From an uncultured Rivibacter sp. (GTDB taxonomy: Bacteria; Pseudomonadota; Gammaproteobacteria; Burkholderiales; Burkholderiaceae): a stretch of DNA of 20,889 nt. Position numbers and translations under genes: made by a program. The stretch is from the NCBI GenBank assembly GCA_946480925.1, contig CAMLLU010000085.1, forward strand, positions 1 to 20,889, given 5' to 3'. Shown piece after piece: positions 13,264 through 20,889 of the stretch (position 1 is its first letter; every line of letters begins with the position of its first letter). The notes under the pieces are model-generated. The model did no database searches. It was not told the DNA's origin and saw only the letters and a list, made by a program, of their open reading frames with translations.

Positions 13264-15300
13264 ATGAGCAAGAACAAGCGCCTCTTCACCATTGACGATC
13301 TTTGGCAGGTGGAACGCCTGGCCGGCATCTCGCTGTCTCCCGACGCCGTGCAGGCCGTGGTGTCCGTCACCCGCTACAGCATGGAAGACAACAAGGGCGC
13401 CGCTTCGCTGTGGCTGCTGTCCACGCTGGGCGGCGAGCCGCGCCGGCTCACCAGCTGCGGTGAAAAGGACGGCCAGGCGCAGTGGTCACCGGCCGGCGAT
13501 CGCATCGCCTTCGTGGCCAGGCGCGAGCAGGAAGGCAAGAAGGACGAGACACCGCAGCTCTACGTGATCGCCCCCGACGGCGGCGAGGCACAGCGCGTGA
13601 GCGACTACGCCCCCGGCATCGAGGCGTTCAAGTGGTTCCCCGACGGCAAGCGCATCGCCTTCATCTCGTGGGTATGGCCGGAGCTCAAGGGTGCCAAGGC
13701 GCAGATCAAGCAGCACAAGGAATTCCAGAATCGCAAGGAAACCGCCTACGTCACGAGCGAAGCGCAGTACCGCTACTGGGACCACTTCGTGCCGATGGGC
13801 CGGGTGGCGCACCTGCACGTGCTCGACGTGGCCACCGGCAAGGTGACCGACCTGTTCGAGGGCACGGGCTACGAGCTCACGCGCGCCGAGCCCGATGCCA
13901 ATGCCTTCGACATCTCGCCCGACGGCAGGCACATTGCCTTCGTGCACGACCCCGAGCCCGAGAAGCGCCTGGACCATTGCTTCGCGCTGGCCGAGCTGTC
14001 GCTCAAGACCGGCAAGGTGCGTGAAGTCCTGAACCCCGGCACCGGCGCCGATGCATGGGACTTCAACGCACCGCGCTACAGCCCCGACGGCACGCGCCTC
14101 GCCTTCACCGCCAGCCACCAGGGCAAGATGCACACGATGCCGCACCACCTGGGCGTGGTGGCGCGCGATGCCGCCGGCAACCGCTGGGAGCTGCTGTCAG
14201 CTGAATGGGACCACTCCATCAACGCGCCGCTGCGCTGGTCGGGCGATGGCCGGGCCGTTTACTTCACTGCTGAAGAGAAGGCCCGCTGCCACCTGTGGCG
14301 TTTCGACATCGAGACGCGCCAGGCCAGCACCGCGGCACGAGGCGGCTGGGTGCACGGCTTCGACGTGGCCGCTGGTCCGGATGGCGACGTGCTGGTGAGC
14401 TGCGCCGACTCGATGAACCACCCGGCGCGCGTGTCGGTGCACTTCGGCAACACGCCGGCCATGCGCATCGAAGCCTTCAACGACGAACTGCTGTCGCGCT
14501 TTACCTTCGGCACGCACGAAGAAGTGATCGTGAAGGGTGCGCGCGGTGACGCGGTGCAGATGTGGGTGGTGTACCCGCCCAACTTCAGTGCCAGGAAAAA
14601 GTGGCCGCTGCTGCACAGCATCCACGGCGGCCCGCATGGCGCGGCAGGCGACACCTGGCATTACCGCTGGAACAACCACGTGTTCGCGGCGCAGGGCTAC
14701 GTGGTGGCCTGCGTCAACTACCACGGCTCCAGCGGCTTCGGCTACGACTTCCTCGACAGCATCACGCACCACTGGGGCGAGTTCGAGCTGCAGGACGTGG
14801 AGGCCGCCACCGACCGGATGCTCAAGCAGCCCTACATCGACCGCCACCGCGTGTTCGCCACCGGCGGCAGCTACGGCGGCTACATGGTCGCGTGGATGAA
14901 CGCGCACGTGAAGCCCGGGCGCTACCAGGCCTACATCTGCCACGCCGGGTGCTTCGACTGGACCGCGATGTTCGCCGACGACGCCTACACCTGGCATGCC
15001 AAGGAACTGGGCGCCTGGTACTGGGACGACGCCGCCAAGGTCGGCAGCCAGAGCCCGCACACCTATGCCAAGAGCATGAGCACGCCCACGCTGGTGATCC
15101 ATGGCCAGCTCGACTACCGCGTGCCCGACAACCAGGGGCTGGCCTACTACAACACGCTCAAGGCCAAGGGCGTGGACGCGCGGCTCGTGTGGTTCCCGGA
15201 CGAGAACCACTGGATCCTGAAGCCGCGCAACAGCCGGCTCTGGTATGGCGAGTTCTTCGACTGGCTGAAGCGGCACGATCCCGTCAAGGCGCGTCGCTAG
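13264..15300 (+). CDS. S9-family serine peptidase (prolyl oligopeptidase / acylaminoacyl-peptidase type)
   Basis: From ATG 13264 the protein is 678 residues; GTG 13255 would add three. The N-terminal two-thirds is a beta-propeller with TolB-like repeats (QWSPAGDRIAFVAR, KWFPDGKRIAFIS, DISPDGRHIAFVH, RYSPDGTRLAFTA). The C-terminal part is an alpha/beta hydrolase with HSIHGGPHG as the oxyanion region, nucleophile S536 in GGSYGGYM, D617 in HGQLDYRVP and H649 in DENHWILK, so the triad is complete. Such enzymes cleave oligopeptides or remove N-acylated residues. No signal peptide is seen, so it should be cytosolic. It has no strong ribosome site upstream and ends 8 bases from the convergent PEP-CTERM gene. 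Confidence 0.95.
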   Translation: MSKNKRLFTIDDLWQVERLAGISLSPDAVQAVVSVTRYSMEDNKGAASLWLLSTLGGEPRRLTSCGEKDGQAQWSPAGDRIAFVARREQEGKKDETPQLYVIAPDGGEAQRVSDYAPGIEAFKWFPDGKRIAFISWVWPELKGAKAQIKQHKEFQNRKETAYVTSEAQYRYWDHFVPMGRVAHLHVLDVATGKVTDLFEGTGYELTRAEPDANAFDISPDGRHIAFVHDPEPEKRLDHCFALAELSLKTGKVREVLNPGTGADAWDFNAPRYSPDGTRLAFTASHQGKMHTMPHHLGVVARDAAGNRWELLSAEWDHSINAPLRWSGDGRAVYFTAEEKARCHLWRFDIETRQASTAARGGWVHGFDVAAGPDGDVLVSCADSMNHPARVSVHFGNTPAMRIEAFNDELLSRFTFGTHEEVIVKGARGDAVQMWVVYPPNFSARKKWPLLHSIHGGPHGAAGDTWHYRWNNHVFAAQGYVVACVNYHGSSGFGYDFLDSITHHWGEFELQDVEAATDRMLKQPYIDRHRVFATGGSYGGYMVAWMNAHVKPGRYQAYICHAGCFDWTAMFADDAYTWHAKELGAWYWDDAAKVGSQSPHTYAKSMSTPTLVIHGQLDYRVPDNQGLAYYNTLKAKGVDARLVWFPDENHWILKPRNSRLWYGEFFDWLKRHDPVKARR

Positions 15301-15308
15301 TCCCTGAG

Positions 15309-16586
15309 TCAGGCCGTCATGCGCGCCGCGGCTCTGCGGCGCAACGACACCCCGGCACAGAGCCCGGCCAGCATCAACGCGAACGTGGCCGGCTCGGGCA
15401 CCGGCGTGATGACGAAGAGTTCCCCGCGGGTGGTGACCAGCACTTGGCCCTGCTCGTTGAGGCTCGCACCATAGGTGTCGAGTGGGTTGCCCAGCGCGAG
15501 CCTGCCCATCAGCGCGCCCAGGTCCGTCACGCTGCCGTTGTCCCACAGGTAGGTGTTCTCGAACCAGCCGGTGCCGTCGGCCAGCGTACCTCTGGCGTGG
15601 TAGAGGATCTGTCCGCGCTCGTTCATGTCCAGCAGCATCGACTCCGTGACCGGACCCAACCCCGCCGTGAATTCCGTGTAGACACCGTCTTGCAGCAAGA
15701 AGGCCCGAGTGCGGCCGTTGGAACCCATCGAGTCCACGGCATAGAAGCCTTCGTCGTCGTCGACACCGAACAGCGTGGTGCTGTAGCCGGGCAAGTCGGG
15801 CAGCACATTCAGCTGCCCGTTCTCGAAGGCCGCGGCGCGCCAAGGCGTGCCGCCCACGCTGCTGAAGCTGCCCAGCACCCGGCCGTCAGCGTCGAGCCTC
15901 CAACCATTGAAGCCCTCCGGCGCCAGCGCCATCTGGCCGCCGCTGTACAGGAAGGTGCGGTACTGCGCCCCATCCGTCATATAGCCCGCCACCTGCCCGG
16001 CATCGTTGAGGGATTGAGGCTCGATGCGCTGACCGACAGCACCCGGCAGTTGAGTCTGGGTGCCATCCGCATGCACGATGAACCCGCGGTCCATCGGGCT
16101 GTTGCTGTCGGCGGAGCGCGCCATCAAGGTGTCGCCCCGGTTGTTCAAGTCGATGGCCGTGGTGTAGGTGCCGCTTTCGGCGGGCAACAGCGTGCGCGTG
16201 CCATCGCGGTAGAGGAAAGCCTGGCGGGTGTTCGTGTCGGCACCGCTGTAGACCAGCGCAGTACCGGAGTTGTTCAGGTCGATCACGTCGGTGCGGCGGT
16301 GACCGGGCAAGGCCTCGAAGATCACCGGGTCGCGGCCCGGGCTGAACAGCATGCCGGCGGCATATTGACTGCTCGACGAGTATGAATACGACGTGCCGAT
16401 GAAGGCGCCGGCATCGTTCAGGCCGTAGGCTGGAGGGCGCGACCAGCCGGACGGTACGGCGAACTGCTCATAGTCCCAGCCCGTCCAGCCGGGCTGCTGC
16501 TGGGCTGCAACCGGCAGGCCCGCACTCGAGATGACGACCACACACGTGGCCAGGCTGCGCAAGAACAGACTCGACTCGTGGCGCAT
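15309..16586 (-). CDS. PEP-CTERM protein with HAF-like repeats
   Basis: I place the start at ATG 16586 (425 residues); GGGAG lies about 8 bases upstream and the sequence then shows a signal peptide, MRHESSLFLRSLATCVVVIS, with cleavage near VAA-QQ. The body has repeats of the form LN(D/N/E).G..(L/V/G) followed by an aromatic AFL(Y/L) strand, for example SLNDAGQVAGYM and DLNNSGTALVYS, as in HAF/DUF3466-type extracellular proteins. The C-terminus is a PEP-CTERM sorting signal: VPEPATFALMLAGLCAGVSL, then an arginine-rich RRRAAAR tail. Such proteins are exported and processed at the PEP site by exosortase EpsH/XrtA, usually for exopolysaccharide-linked surface structures. Its exosortase is not in the window. 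Confidence 0.92.
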   Translation of the reverse strand: MRHESSLFLRSLATCVVVISSAGLPVAAQQQPGWTGWDYEQFAVPSGWSRPPAYGLNDAGAFIGTSYSYSSSSQYAAGMLFSPGRDPVIFEALPGHRRTDVIDLNNSGTALVYSGADTNTRQAFLYRDGTRTLLPAESGTYTTAIDLNNRGDTLMARSADSNSPMDRGFIVHADGTQTQLPGAVGQRIEPQSLNDAGQVAGYMTDGAQYRTFLYSGGQMALAPEGFNGWRLDADGRVLGSFSSVGGTPWRAAAFENGQLNVLPDLPGYSTTLFGVDDDEGFYAVDSMGSNGRTRAFLLQDGVYTEFTAGLGPVTESMLLDMNERGQILYHARGTLADGTGWFENTYLWDNGSVTDLGALMGRLALGNPLDTYGASLNEQGQVLVTTRGELFVITPVPEPATFALMLAGLCAGVSLRRRAAARMTA

Positions 16587-16594
16587 GGCATGTT

Positions 16595-16646
16595 CTCCCG
16601 GCGTTTTGAGTGGGGAAACCTTAGACGCTCGGTTGCGTGCCGGGAG
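16595..16646 (-). promoter_or_regulatory. Possible ribosome-site-masking hairpin before the PEP-CTERM gene
   Basis: On the minus strand, CTCCCGGC (16646-16639) can pair perfectly with GCCGGGAG (16602-16595), which contains the Shine-Dalgarno of the PEP-CTERM gene. The stem is 8 bp and the loop is 36 bases. If formed, it would block ribosome entry. Whether both arms are in the transcript depends on the start site, which I cannot locate. Confidence 0.35.
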
Positions 16647-16686
16647 GACGCCGCAAAACACTGTTACCTCGGTATCGCTCGACCAG

Positions 16687-18876
16687 CTACACGTGCACCC
16701 GCACAGCGAGCTCGCCGGTCTTGCTGGTGACTTCCACCCCCACGCTGTCGCGATAGCGCTGCAGCAGCAGGTCCACCTTCGCGCCTGCCACTTCGAGCCC
16801 GCGGATCTCGAGCCAGTTGGTGAAGGCCGGCAGCCGCGGCGCGCTCAGCTCCAGCTCGCGCGTGCGCGCATGGCAGTGCAGGCCCAGGCAGGCCTGCAGC
16901 ATGCCGAACAAGGCCGCGCAGGCCCAGGCCTGCGGTGAGCAGGCCACGGGGTAGAGCGTGGGCCCTTCGGCGGGCCGGCGTGCGAAGCCGCAGAAGAGCT
17001 CGGGCAGGCGGTGGCGCTCGAAGTGCAGGCTGGCCTCGAACATGCCGTCGAGCAGGCGCATCGCCGCTTCGGTGTGCCCATAGCGGGCGAGGCCGGCAAA
17101 GACCAGTGCGTTGTCGTGCGGCCAGATGGAGCCGTTGTGATACGACATGGGGTTGTAGCGCGACTGGCCCGTGCCGATGGTGCGCAGCCCCCAGCCCGAG
17201 AACAGGTCCTCGTCGAAGAAGCGCTGCGCCATGCGCGCGGCATGGTCGGGCGCCGCGATGCCGGCCCACAGCGCATGTCCGGCGTTGGAAGAGGCCACGC
17301 GGCACGGCTGCTTGTCACCGTCCAGCGCAATGGCGTAGAGGCCCAGCTCGTCGCACCAGAAGTGCTCCTGGAAGCGTTGCCTGAGCGCCGTGGCTGCGGC
17401 GTTCAACTGCTGGGCGCGCTCGGGCTCACCCATCACGGCGCACAGCTCGGCCGCCAGCCGCTTGGCTTCGTACACGTAGGCCTGCACTTCGCACAGCGCG
17501 ATGGGCGCGTCGGCATAGCGGCCGTCGGTGTGGAAGATGGAATCGTGCGAGTCCTTCCAGCCCTGCTGCACGAGGCCGTCCTTGCTGCGGCGCGCGTACT
17601 CGACGAAGCCGTCGCCGTCGCGGTCGCCGTAGCGGTCGATCCATTCCAGCGCCAACGTGATGTGGGGCCACAGGCTGCGAATGAATTCCAGGTCACCGGT
17701 GCGCCGCCAATAGGCGCCCGCCAGCAGCACGAACAGCGGTGTCGAGTCCACCGAGCCGTAGTAGCGACCGAAAGGCACCTCGCGGGTGCGCGCCATCTCG
17801 CAGCGGCGTGCCTCGTGCAGGATCTTGCCGGGCTCGGCATCGGAAGCGGCGTCTTCGTCGGTGGCCTGCGTGGCTGCAAGAAAGGCCAGCACGCCGCGCG
17901 CCAGCTGCGGCTGGTTCCACAGGCACAGGTGCGCAGTCAACAGGCCGTCGCGGCCGAAGGTCGTCGAATACCACGGCACGCCGGCATAGGGGAACGGCCC
18001 GCTGGGCAGCTCGGTGGTGAGCATGTCCAGGTCGGCGAGCGAGCGCTCGAGCCACCGGTCCATCAGCGGGTTCGAGCTTGCGAAGGCGCAGCGGTTGCTG
18101 CGCACCTGCCAGCGGGTTTCCTCGTTCTTGCGAAAGGCCTGCTGGTAGGTGCACAGGCGCGGCCCGCAGGGGGTGGGCGCCGCGCCCGGCTCGCCGCTGC
18201 TGCAGGCCACCGTGCAGTAGATGTGGCGTTCGCCACCCGGCAGCAGCTCGATGTCGTAGCTTGCGTGGGTGGCGTTCAGCTCGTCGGGCGGCGGCTCGCA
18301 TTGCAGCTTCGTGCAGCGCCACACGCCATCGAGCCCTTCATAGCGGAAGGCGAGCCCGTCGCCCCCCAGCAGCTCCACCGGCGCCAGCGTGCCGCTCCGT
18401 TCGCGGCGGATGCCGCGCACCTCGAAGAGGTCCACGTAGTCGGCCTCGAAGTGCAGCTCCACCCTCAGCCGCACCGGCACCAGCCCGTGGTTGGACAGGC
18501 GGATGTGTTCATGGCAGGTACCCTGCCACAGCAGCTTGGCGCGAAAGATGTGCACCGTGCCCTTGGGCACTTCGAGCTGGCCGTCGCGCTCGAGGTCGGG
18601 GTTCATCAGGTCCACGACCAGCAGGCTGTTGTTCTCCTTGACCGAGGCGCCCAGGTACATGGGCCGCTTGCCGTTGACCAGCATTTCCAGCCGCGAGAGG
18701 AAGCGCGTGTCGTCCTGGTAGAGGCCCTGTTCGCCCGCGTCCCAGGGCTGGATGTCGCCGAAGCGGTTGAACAGCGCGAAGGTCTCGTCGCTCTTGAGTA
18801 CCTGCAGCCGCTCTTCGGCACGCGCCGAGGTGGCCAGCACGTACCACTGGTCGCCGATGCGGATCTTCTCGCTCAT
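16687..18876 (-). CDS. Amylo-alpha-1,6-glucosidase / glycogen-debranching-like glycoside hydrolase
   Basis: The start at ATG 18876 is supported by a strong GAGGAGG ribosome site; the product is 729 residues. The N-terminal domain (about 30-240) is the beta-rich GDE_N_bis type, with DDTRFLSRLEMLVNGKRP as a marker. From about 270 to 700 the sequence is an (alpha/alpha)6 barrel with WYSTTFGRDGLLTAHLCLW (GRD at 308-310) and GWKDSHDSIFHTDGRYADAP (439-458), where D442/D445 lie in the expected catalytic area. Enzymes of this family hydrolyse alpha-1,6 or other alpha-glucosidic linkages of glucans or act on glucosylglycerol-like solutes. A GT4 gene lies 46 bases upstream on the same strand, so the pair is probably co-expressed. 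The exact substrate is not determined. Confidence 0.92.
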   Translation of the reverse strand: MSEKIRIGDQWYVLATSARAEERLQVLKSDETFALFNRFGDIQPWDAGEQGLYQDDTRFLSRLEMLVNGKRPMYLGASVKENNSLLVVDLMNPDLERDGQLEVPKGTVHIFRAKLLWQGTCHEHIRLSNHGLVPVRLRVELHFEADYVDLFEVRGIRRERSGTLAPVELLGGDGLAFRYEGLDGVWRCTKLQCEPPPDELNATHASYDIELLPGGERHIYCTVACSSGEPGAAPTPCGPRLCTYQQAFRKNEETRWQVRSNRCAFASSNPLMDRWLERSLADLDMLTTELPSGPFPYAGVPWYSTTFGRDGLLTAHLCLWNQPQLARGVLAFLAATQATDEDAASDAEPGKILHEARRCEMARTREVPFGRYYGSVDSTPLFVLLAGAYWRRTGDLEFIRSLWPHITLALEWIDRYGDRDGDGFVEYARRSKDGLVQQGWKDSHDSIFHTDGRYADAPIALCEVQAYVYEAKRLAAELCAVMGEPERAQQLNAAATALRQRFQEHFWCDELGLYAIALDGDKQPCRVASSNAGHALWAGIAAPDHAARMAQRFFDEDLFSGWGLRTIGTGQSRYNPMSYHNGSIWPHDNALVFAGLARYGHTEAAMRLLDGMFEASLHFERHRLPELFCGFARRPAEGPTLYPVACSPQAWACAALFGMLQACLGLHCHARTRELELSAPRLPAFTNWLEIRGLEVAGAKVDLLLQRYRDSVGVEVTSKTGELAVRVHV

Positions 18877-18922
18877 GTTGCACCTCCTCTGGCGACGACG
18901 CCGGGCCGCGCGCCGCGACTGC

Positions 18923-20089
18923 TCACAGCAATGGAGACTCCGTCGCGGCCAGCGGCCCACGGCTGGCCTGCCCCGCCTCGATCAGCTTGCGATACAGCAC
19001 CAGGTAACGCGTGGCCATCTGCCGTGACGCGAACCGTTGCTCGAACACCTGCCGGCACCTGCGGCGATCGATGTGCCCGACATCGCGCGCCGCGGCGACG
19101 GCCTCGTCCATGGTCTGCACGATGCGCCCCGTGACGCCGTCGTCAATGACTTCGGGCACCGAGCCGCAGCGCCACGCCACCACCGGCGTGCCGCAGGCCA
19201 TGGCTTCGATCATCACGAGGCCGAAGGGTTCGGGCCAGTCGATGGGAAACAGCAGGGCACGCGCCCGGCCGATGAAGTCGTTCTTGGCAGCCTCGTCGAT
19301 CTCGCCGACGAACTCGATCAGCGGGTGGTCCAGCAGCGGGCGGATGTCGCGCTCGAAGTAGGCCTCGTCGACACGGTCCACCTTGGCGGCGATGCGCAGC
19401 CGCATGCCGGCCGCGATGGCAATTTCGATGGCACGGTCCGCGCGCTTTTCCGGCGAGATGCGGCCCACGAAGGCGAAGTAGTCGTCCGGCTGCTCACGCA
19501 GGGCATACAGCGTGGGCGGCAGGCCGTGGTGCACCGTGCCCAGCCAGAGCATCTCAGCCAGCGGCCGGCGCTGGCTGTCGGAGATGGACACCAGCGGCTG
19601 GTCGATGAAATGCCGGTGCAGCGGCAGCAGGTCGGGCAGGTCGAGCCGGCCATGCAGCGTGGTGAGGCTGGGCGTGGCACAACGCCGCGCCAGCGGGTAG
19701 TGGAAGAAGTCGACGTGGAAATGCATCACATCGAATTCGTCGGCACGGTCGAACACCTGGTCGAGCAGCATGGTGTGCCACACCAGCCAGTCGGGCCGTT
19801 CGGGGTGGGTGCGCAGGCTGTGCTCGATCACCGGCACGAGGTCGGCGTTGGTCACCGAGTCGCCGCTGGCGAACAGCGTGACTTCATGGCCCATCTCGAC
19901 CAGCGCCTCGGTCAGGTACGACACCACGCGCTCGGTGCCACCGTAGCCGTGGGGCGGCACGCTTTCGAACAGCGGGGCCACCTGGGCAATGCGCAGCGGC
20001 CGGTCTTTCGCGGGGCCGGTGAGCAGCAGGCGAGGCGACGCCCCGGCGAGCGTGGTTTGCGGCAAGGCATGCCGGCCCACGGCACTCAT
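18923..20089 (-). CDS. Glycosyltransferase family 4 (GT-B fold)
   Basis: I prefer ATG 20089 (388 residues) because an AAGGGGGC sequence sits at proper spacing; a GTG at 20107 would add six. The N-terminal lobe has PPHGYGGTERVVSYLTEALV (45-64), a GT4 donor/acceptor loop signature. The C-terminal lobe has FVGRISPEKRADRAIEIAIA and the E-x7-E motif E287...E295 in WPEPFGLVMIEAMACGTPVV, the nucleotide-sugar binding element. There is no signal peptide, so the enzyme is cytosolic or peripheral to the membrane. It transfers a sugar to an acceptor such as a lipid, protein or soluble solute. It is flanked by the GlcG-like gene (43 bases upstream) and the debranching-like enzyme (46 bases downstream), suggesting a three-gene transcript. 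Confidence 0.94.
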   Translation of the reverse strand: MSAVGRHALPQTTLAGASPRLLLTGPAKDRPLRIAQVAPLFESVPPHGYGGTERVVSYLTEALVEMGHEVTLFASGDSVTNADLVPVIEHSLRTHPERPDWLVWHTMLLDQVFDRADEFDVMHFHVDFFHYPLARRCATPSLTTLHGRLDLPDLLPLHRHFIDQPLVSISDSQRRPLAEMLWLGTVHHGLPPTLYALREQPDDYFAFVGRISPEKRADRAIEIAIAAGMRLRIAAKVDRVDEAYFERDIRPLLDHPLIEFVGEIDEAAKNDFIGRARALLFPIDWPEPFGLVMIEAMACGTPVVAWRCGSVPEVIDDGVTGRIVQTMDEAVAAARDVGHIDRRRCRQVFEQRFASRQMATRYLVLYRKLIEAGQASRGPLAATESPLL

Positions 20090-20132
20090 GGGTGCCCCCT
20101 TTCGCACCCAGGAAGCGGCCGTGCGGCAACGC

Positions 20133-20642
20133 TCACCGCAACACCAGTTGCGACGCCGGCAGGCGTGCGCGCTGCTGCTTCACCAGCGCCCGTGCCAGCA
20201 GCGCCACGGCGCCGGCAAAGGCCTCGTCGTAGGCGGCTTCATTGCCGCTCACGCCCACCACGATGCCGCCCAGGTTGACGCTGCCCCACAGCGCAGTGTC
20301 ACCTTCACGCAGCAGTTGCGGCTGTAGTGTCTGCACCACGTGGCTGTCGAGCCCGGTCTGCCAGCTGAGCTGCGCCTTGGCGCGTGCGAAGCCGGCGTAG
20401 TCAGCGTCCCATTCCGACCGAGGCCGCCCGATGCCCTGCTCGTAGACCACCGCCTCGTCGAAGCTCGCGCAGGCTTGCGGACCGCGCAGCGGATTGGTGA
20501 TCACGACGTACAGCACACCGCTCTGGTTGACGGCATCGTCTGCCGCGGCGGCACGCAGCATGGGCAACGCGAGTTCGACGGCACGCGCCGCCAACTCGCG
20601 CGTGAGCAGGTGGCTCGAAGCAGCGGCGGTTGATGCAGGCAT
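20133..20642 (-). CDS. Hypothetical protein, GlcG/HbpS-like
   Basis: Two starts compete: ATG 20642 (169 residues, GGAAA well spaced) and ATG 20669 (178 residues, ribosome site too close). I take the first. The pattern recalls the GlcG/HbpS (DUF336) family: an N-terminal helix SSHLLTRELAARAVELALPM, a central FARAKAQLSWQTG helix, and a C-terminal GSVNLGGIVVGVSGNEAAYD followed by a helical EAFAGAVALLARALVKQ. GlcG-type proteins are small and have been reported to bind heme or other ligands, but a general role is not known. No signal peptide or metal motif is seen. The gene starts a leftward cluster with the glycosyltransferase and debranching-like genes. The family call rests on pattern memory and is weak. 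Confidence 0.6.
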   Translation of the reverse strand: MPASTAAASSHLLTRELAARAVELALPMLRAAAADDAVNQSGVLYVVITNPLRGPQACASFDEAVVYEQGIGRPRSEWDADYAGFARAKAQLSWQTGLDSHVVQTLQPQLLREGDTALWGSVNLGGIVVGVSGNEAAYDEAFAGAVALLARALVKQQRARLPASQLVLR

Positions 20643-20749
20643 GGCAGGTTTCCACGGCAGTGACAACATGCCTTTCCGGCAAACACCATGCCCGGCTGAT
20701 GTCGACGCGCCCCCTCGTGCGCCCCACTGATGCTGATGCGCCTTTCTCT

Positions 20750-20889
20750 TCAGGCTGCGTCGGCCTGCAGTGCCGGCCCCGGCGGCGGTGCCACGACCAC
20801 GCGGTCGCGCCCTTCGCTCTTGGCTTGGTAGAGGGCGCGGTCGGCCCGCATCATGAGCTGCGACACCGGTTCGTCCGGCTGCACGCAGG
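20750..20889 (-). CDS. Diguanylate cyclase (GGDEF), C-terminal end only
   Basis: Only the last 45 codons of this gene are in the window; it continues beyond the right edge. They end ...PVSQLMMRADRALYQAKSEG, then RDRVVV and a short proline/alanine tail. The A-D-x-A-L-Y-x-A-K-x-x-G-R-(D/N) ending is the diagnostic C-terminus of GGDEF domains, which make cyclic di-GMP from GTP. The catalytic GGDEF loop and any sensor domain are outside the window, so activity cannot be judged. It lies on the same strand as the GlcG-like gene with a 107-base gap. Confidence 0.88.
   Translation of the reverse strand, partial: CVQPDEPVSQLMMRADRALYQAKSEGRDRVVVAPPPGPALQADAA

Noticed and set aside
14562..16385. A 607-codon plus-strand frame across the peptidase end and the PEP-CTERM gene
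   Set aside because: It spans two convergent, well-supported genes in the wrong frame and has no recognisable domain.
17011..19134. A 707-codon plus-strand frame opposite the debranching-like gene
   Set aside because: It is a shadow of the minus-strand glycoside hydrolase, with valine/glutamine/histidine/arginine-biased composition and no motifs.

Overview
The window is GC-rich and gene-dense. Its content points to a betaproteobacterium of the order Burkholderiales, probably near Rubrivivax, Methylibium, Rhizobacter or Piscinibacter. The indicators are several cytochrome c4-type proteins, a PEP-CTERM protein, a CstA/YbdD pair and dispersed CCACCCCCGTAGCG-type hairpin repeats. The taxonomy is inferred from gene content and composition only. 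I see no rRNA or tRNA gene, no CRISPR array, no transposase and no phage gene.

Layout. Positions 1-571 hold no gene. They carry a duplicated, hairpin-forming repeat (71-467). From 572 to 5233 everything reads leftward: a sensor kinase with a Cache domain and its NarL-type response regulator, then the carbon-starvation transporter cstA with its small partner ybdD. A good sigma-54-type -24/-12 element sits upstream of cstA, and a large inverted repeat separates cstA from the regulator gene. A rightward gene of unknown function (5341-6381) diverges from the kinase. Next comes a leftward block (6406-11528) rich in c-type cytochromes: a membrane-anchored triheme protein, a diheme c4-like protein, a bacterial PH-domain protein, an orphan family 5 substrate-binding protein and, behind a clear terminator, a second diheme cytochrome c4. 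Together these cytochromes carry seven CXXCH heme sites, and no dehydrogenase or oxidase is nearby.

A short divergent promoter region (about 11529-11610) leads rightward to a MoxR-type AAA+ ATPase, a third copy of the dispersed repeat, a GNAT acetyltransferase that seems to start with TTG, a perfect 12-bp terminator-like hairpin and an S9 prolyl-oligopeptidase-family peptidase. Converging on the peptidase is a PEP-CTERM protein with HAF-like repeats. Further right is a leftward cluster of a small GlcG/HbpS-like protein, a GT4 glycosyltransferase and an amylo-alpha-1,6-glucosidase-like protein (20642-16687). The C-terminal end of a GGDEF diguanylate cyclase closes the window.

How the genes may work together. 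The kinase/regulator pair probably senses a small organic acid and adjusts uptake by CstA. The cytochrome block looks like periplasmic electron-transfer carriers. The glycosyltransferase and glucosidase probably build and trim an alpha-glucan or related glycoside. Most of the window is ordinary chromosomal housekeeping and accessory metabolism. The most interesting signals are non-coding: a repeat family whose hairpin is preserved by paired base changes between copies, the sigma-54-like promoter next to a regulator that cannot itself act on sigma-54, and two hairpins placed at translation or transcription starts.
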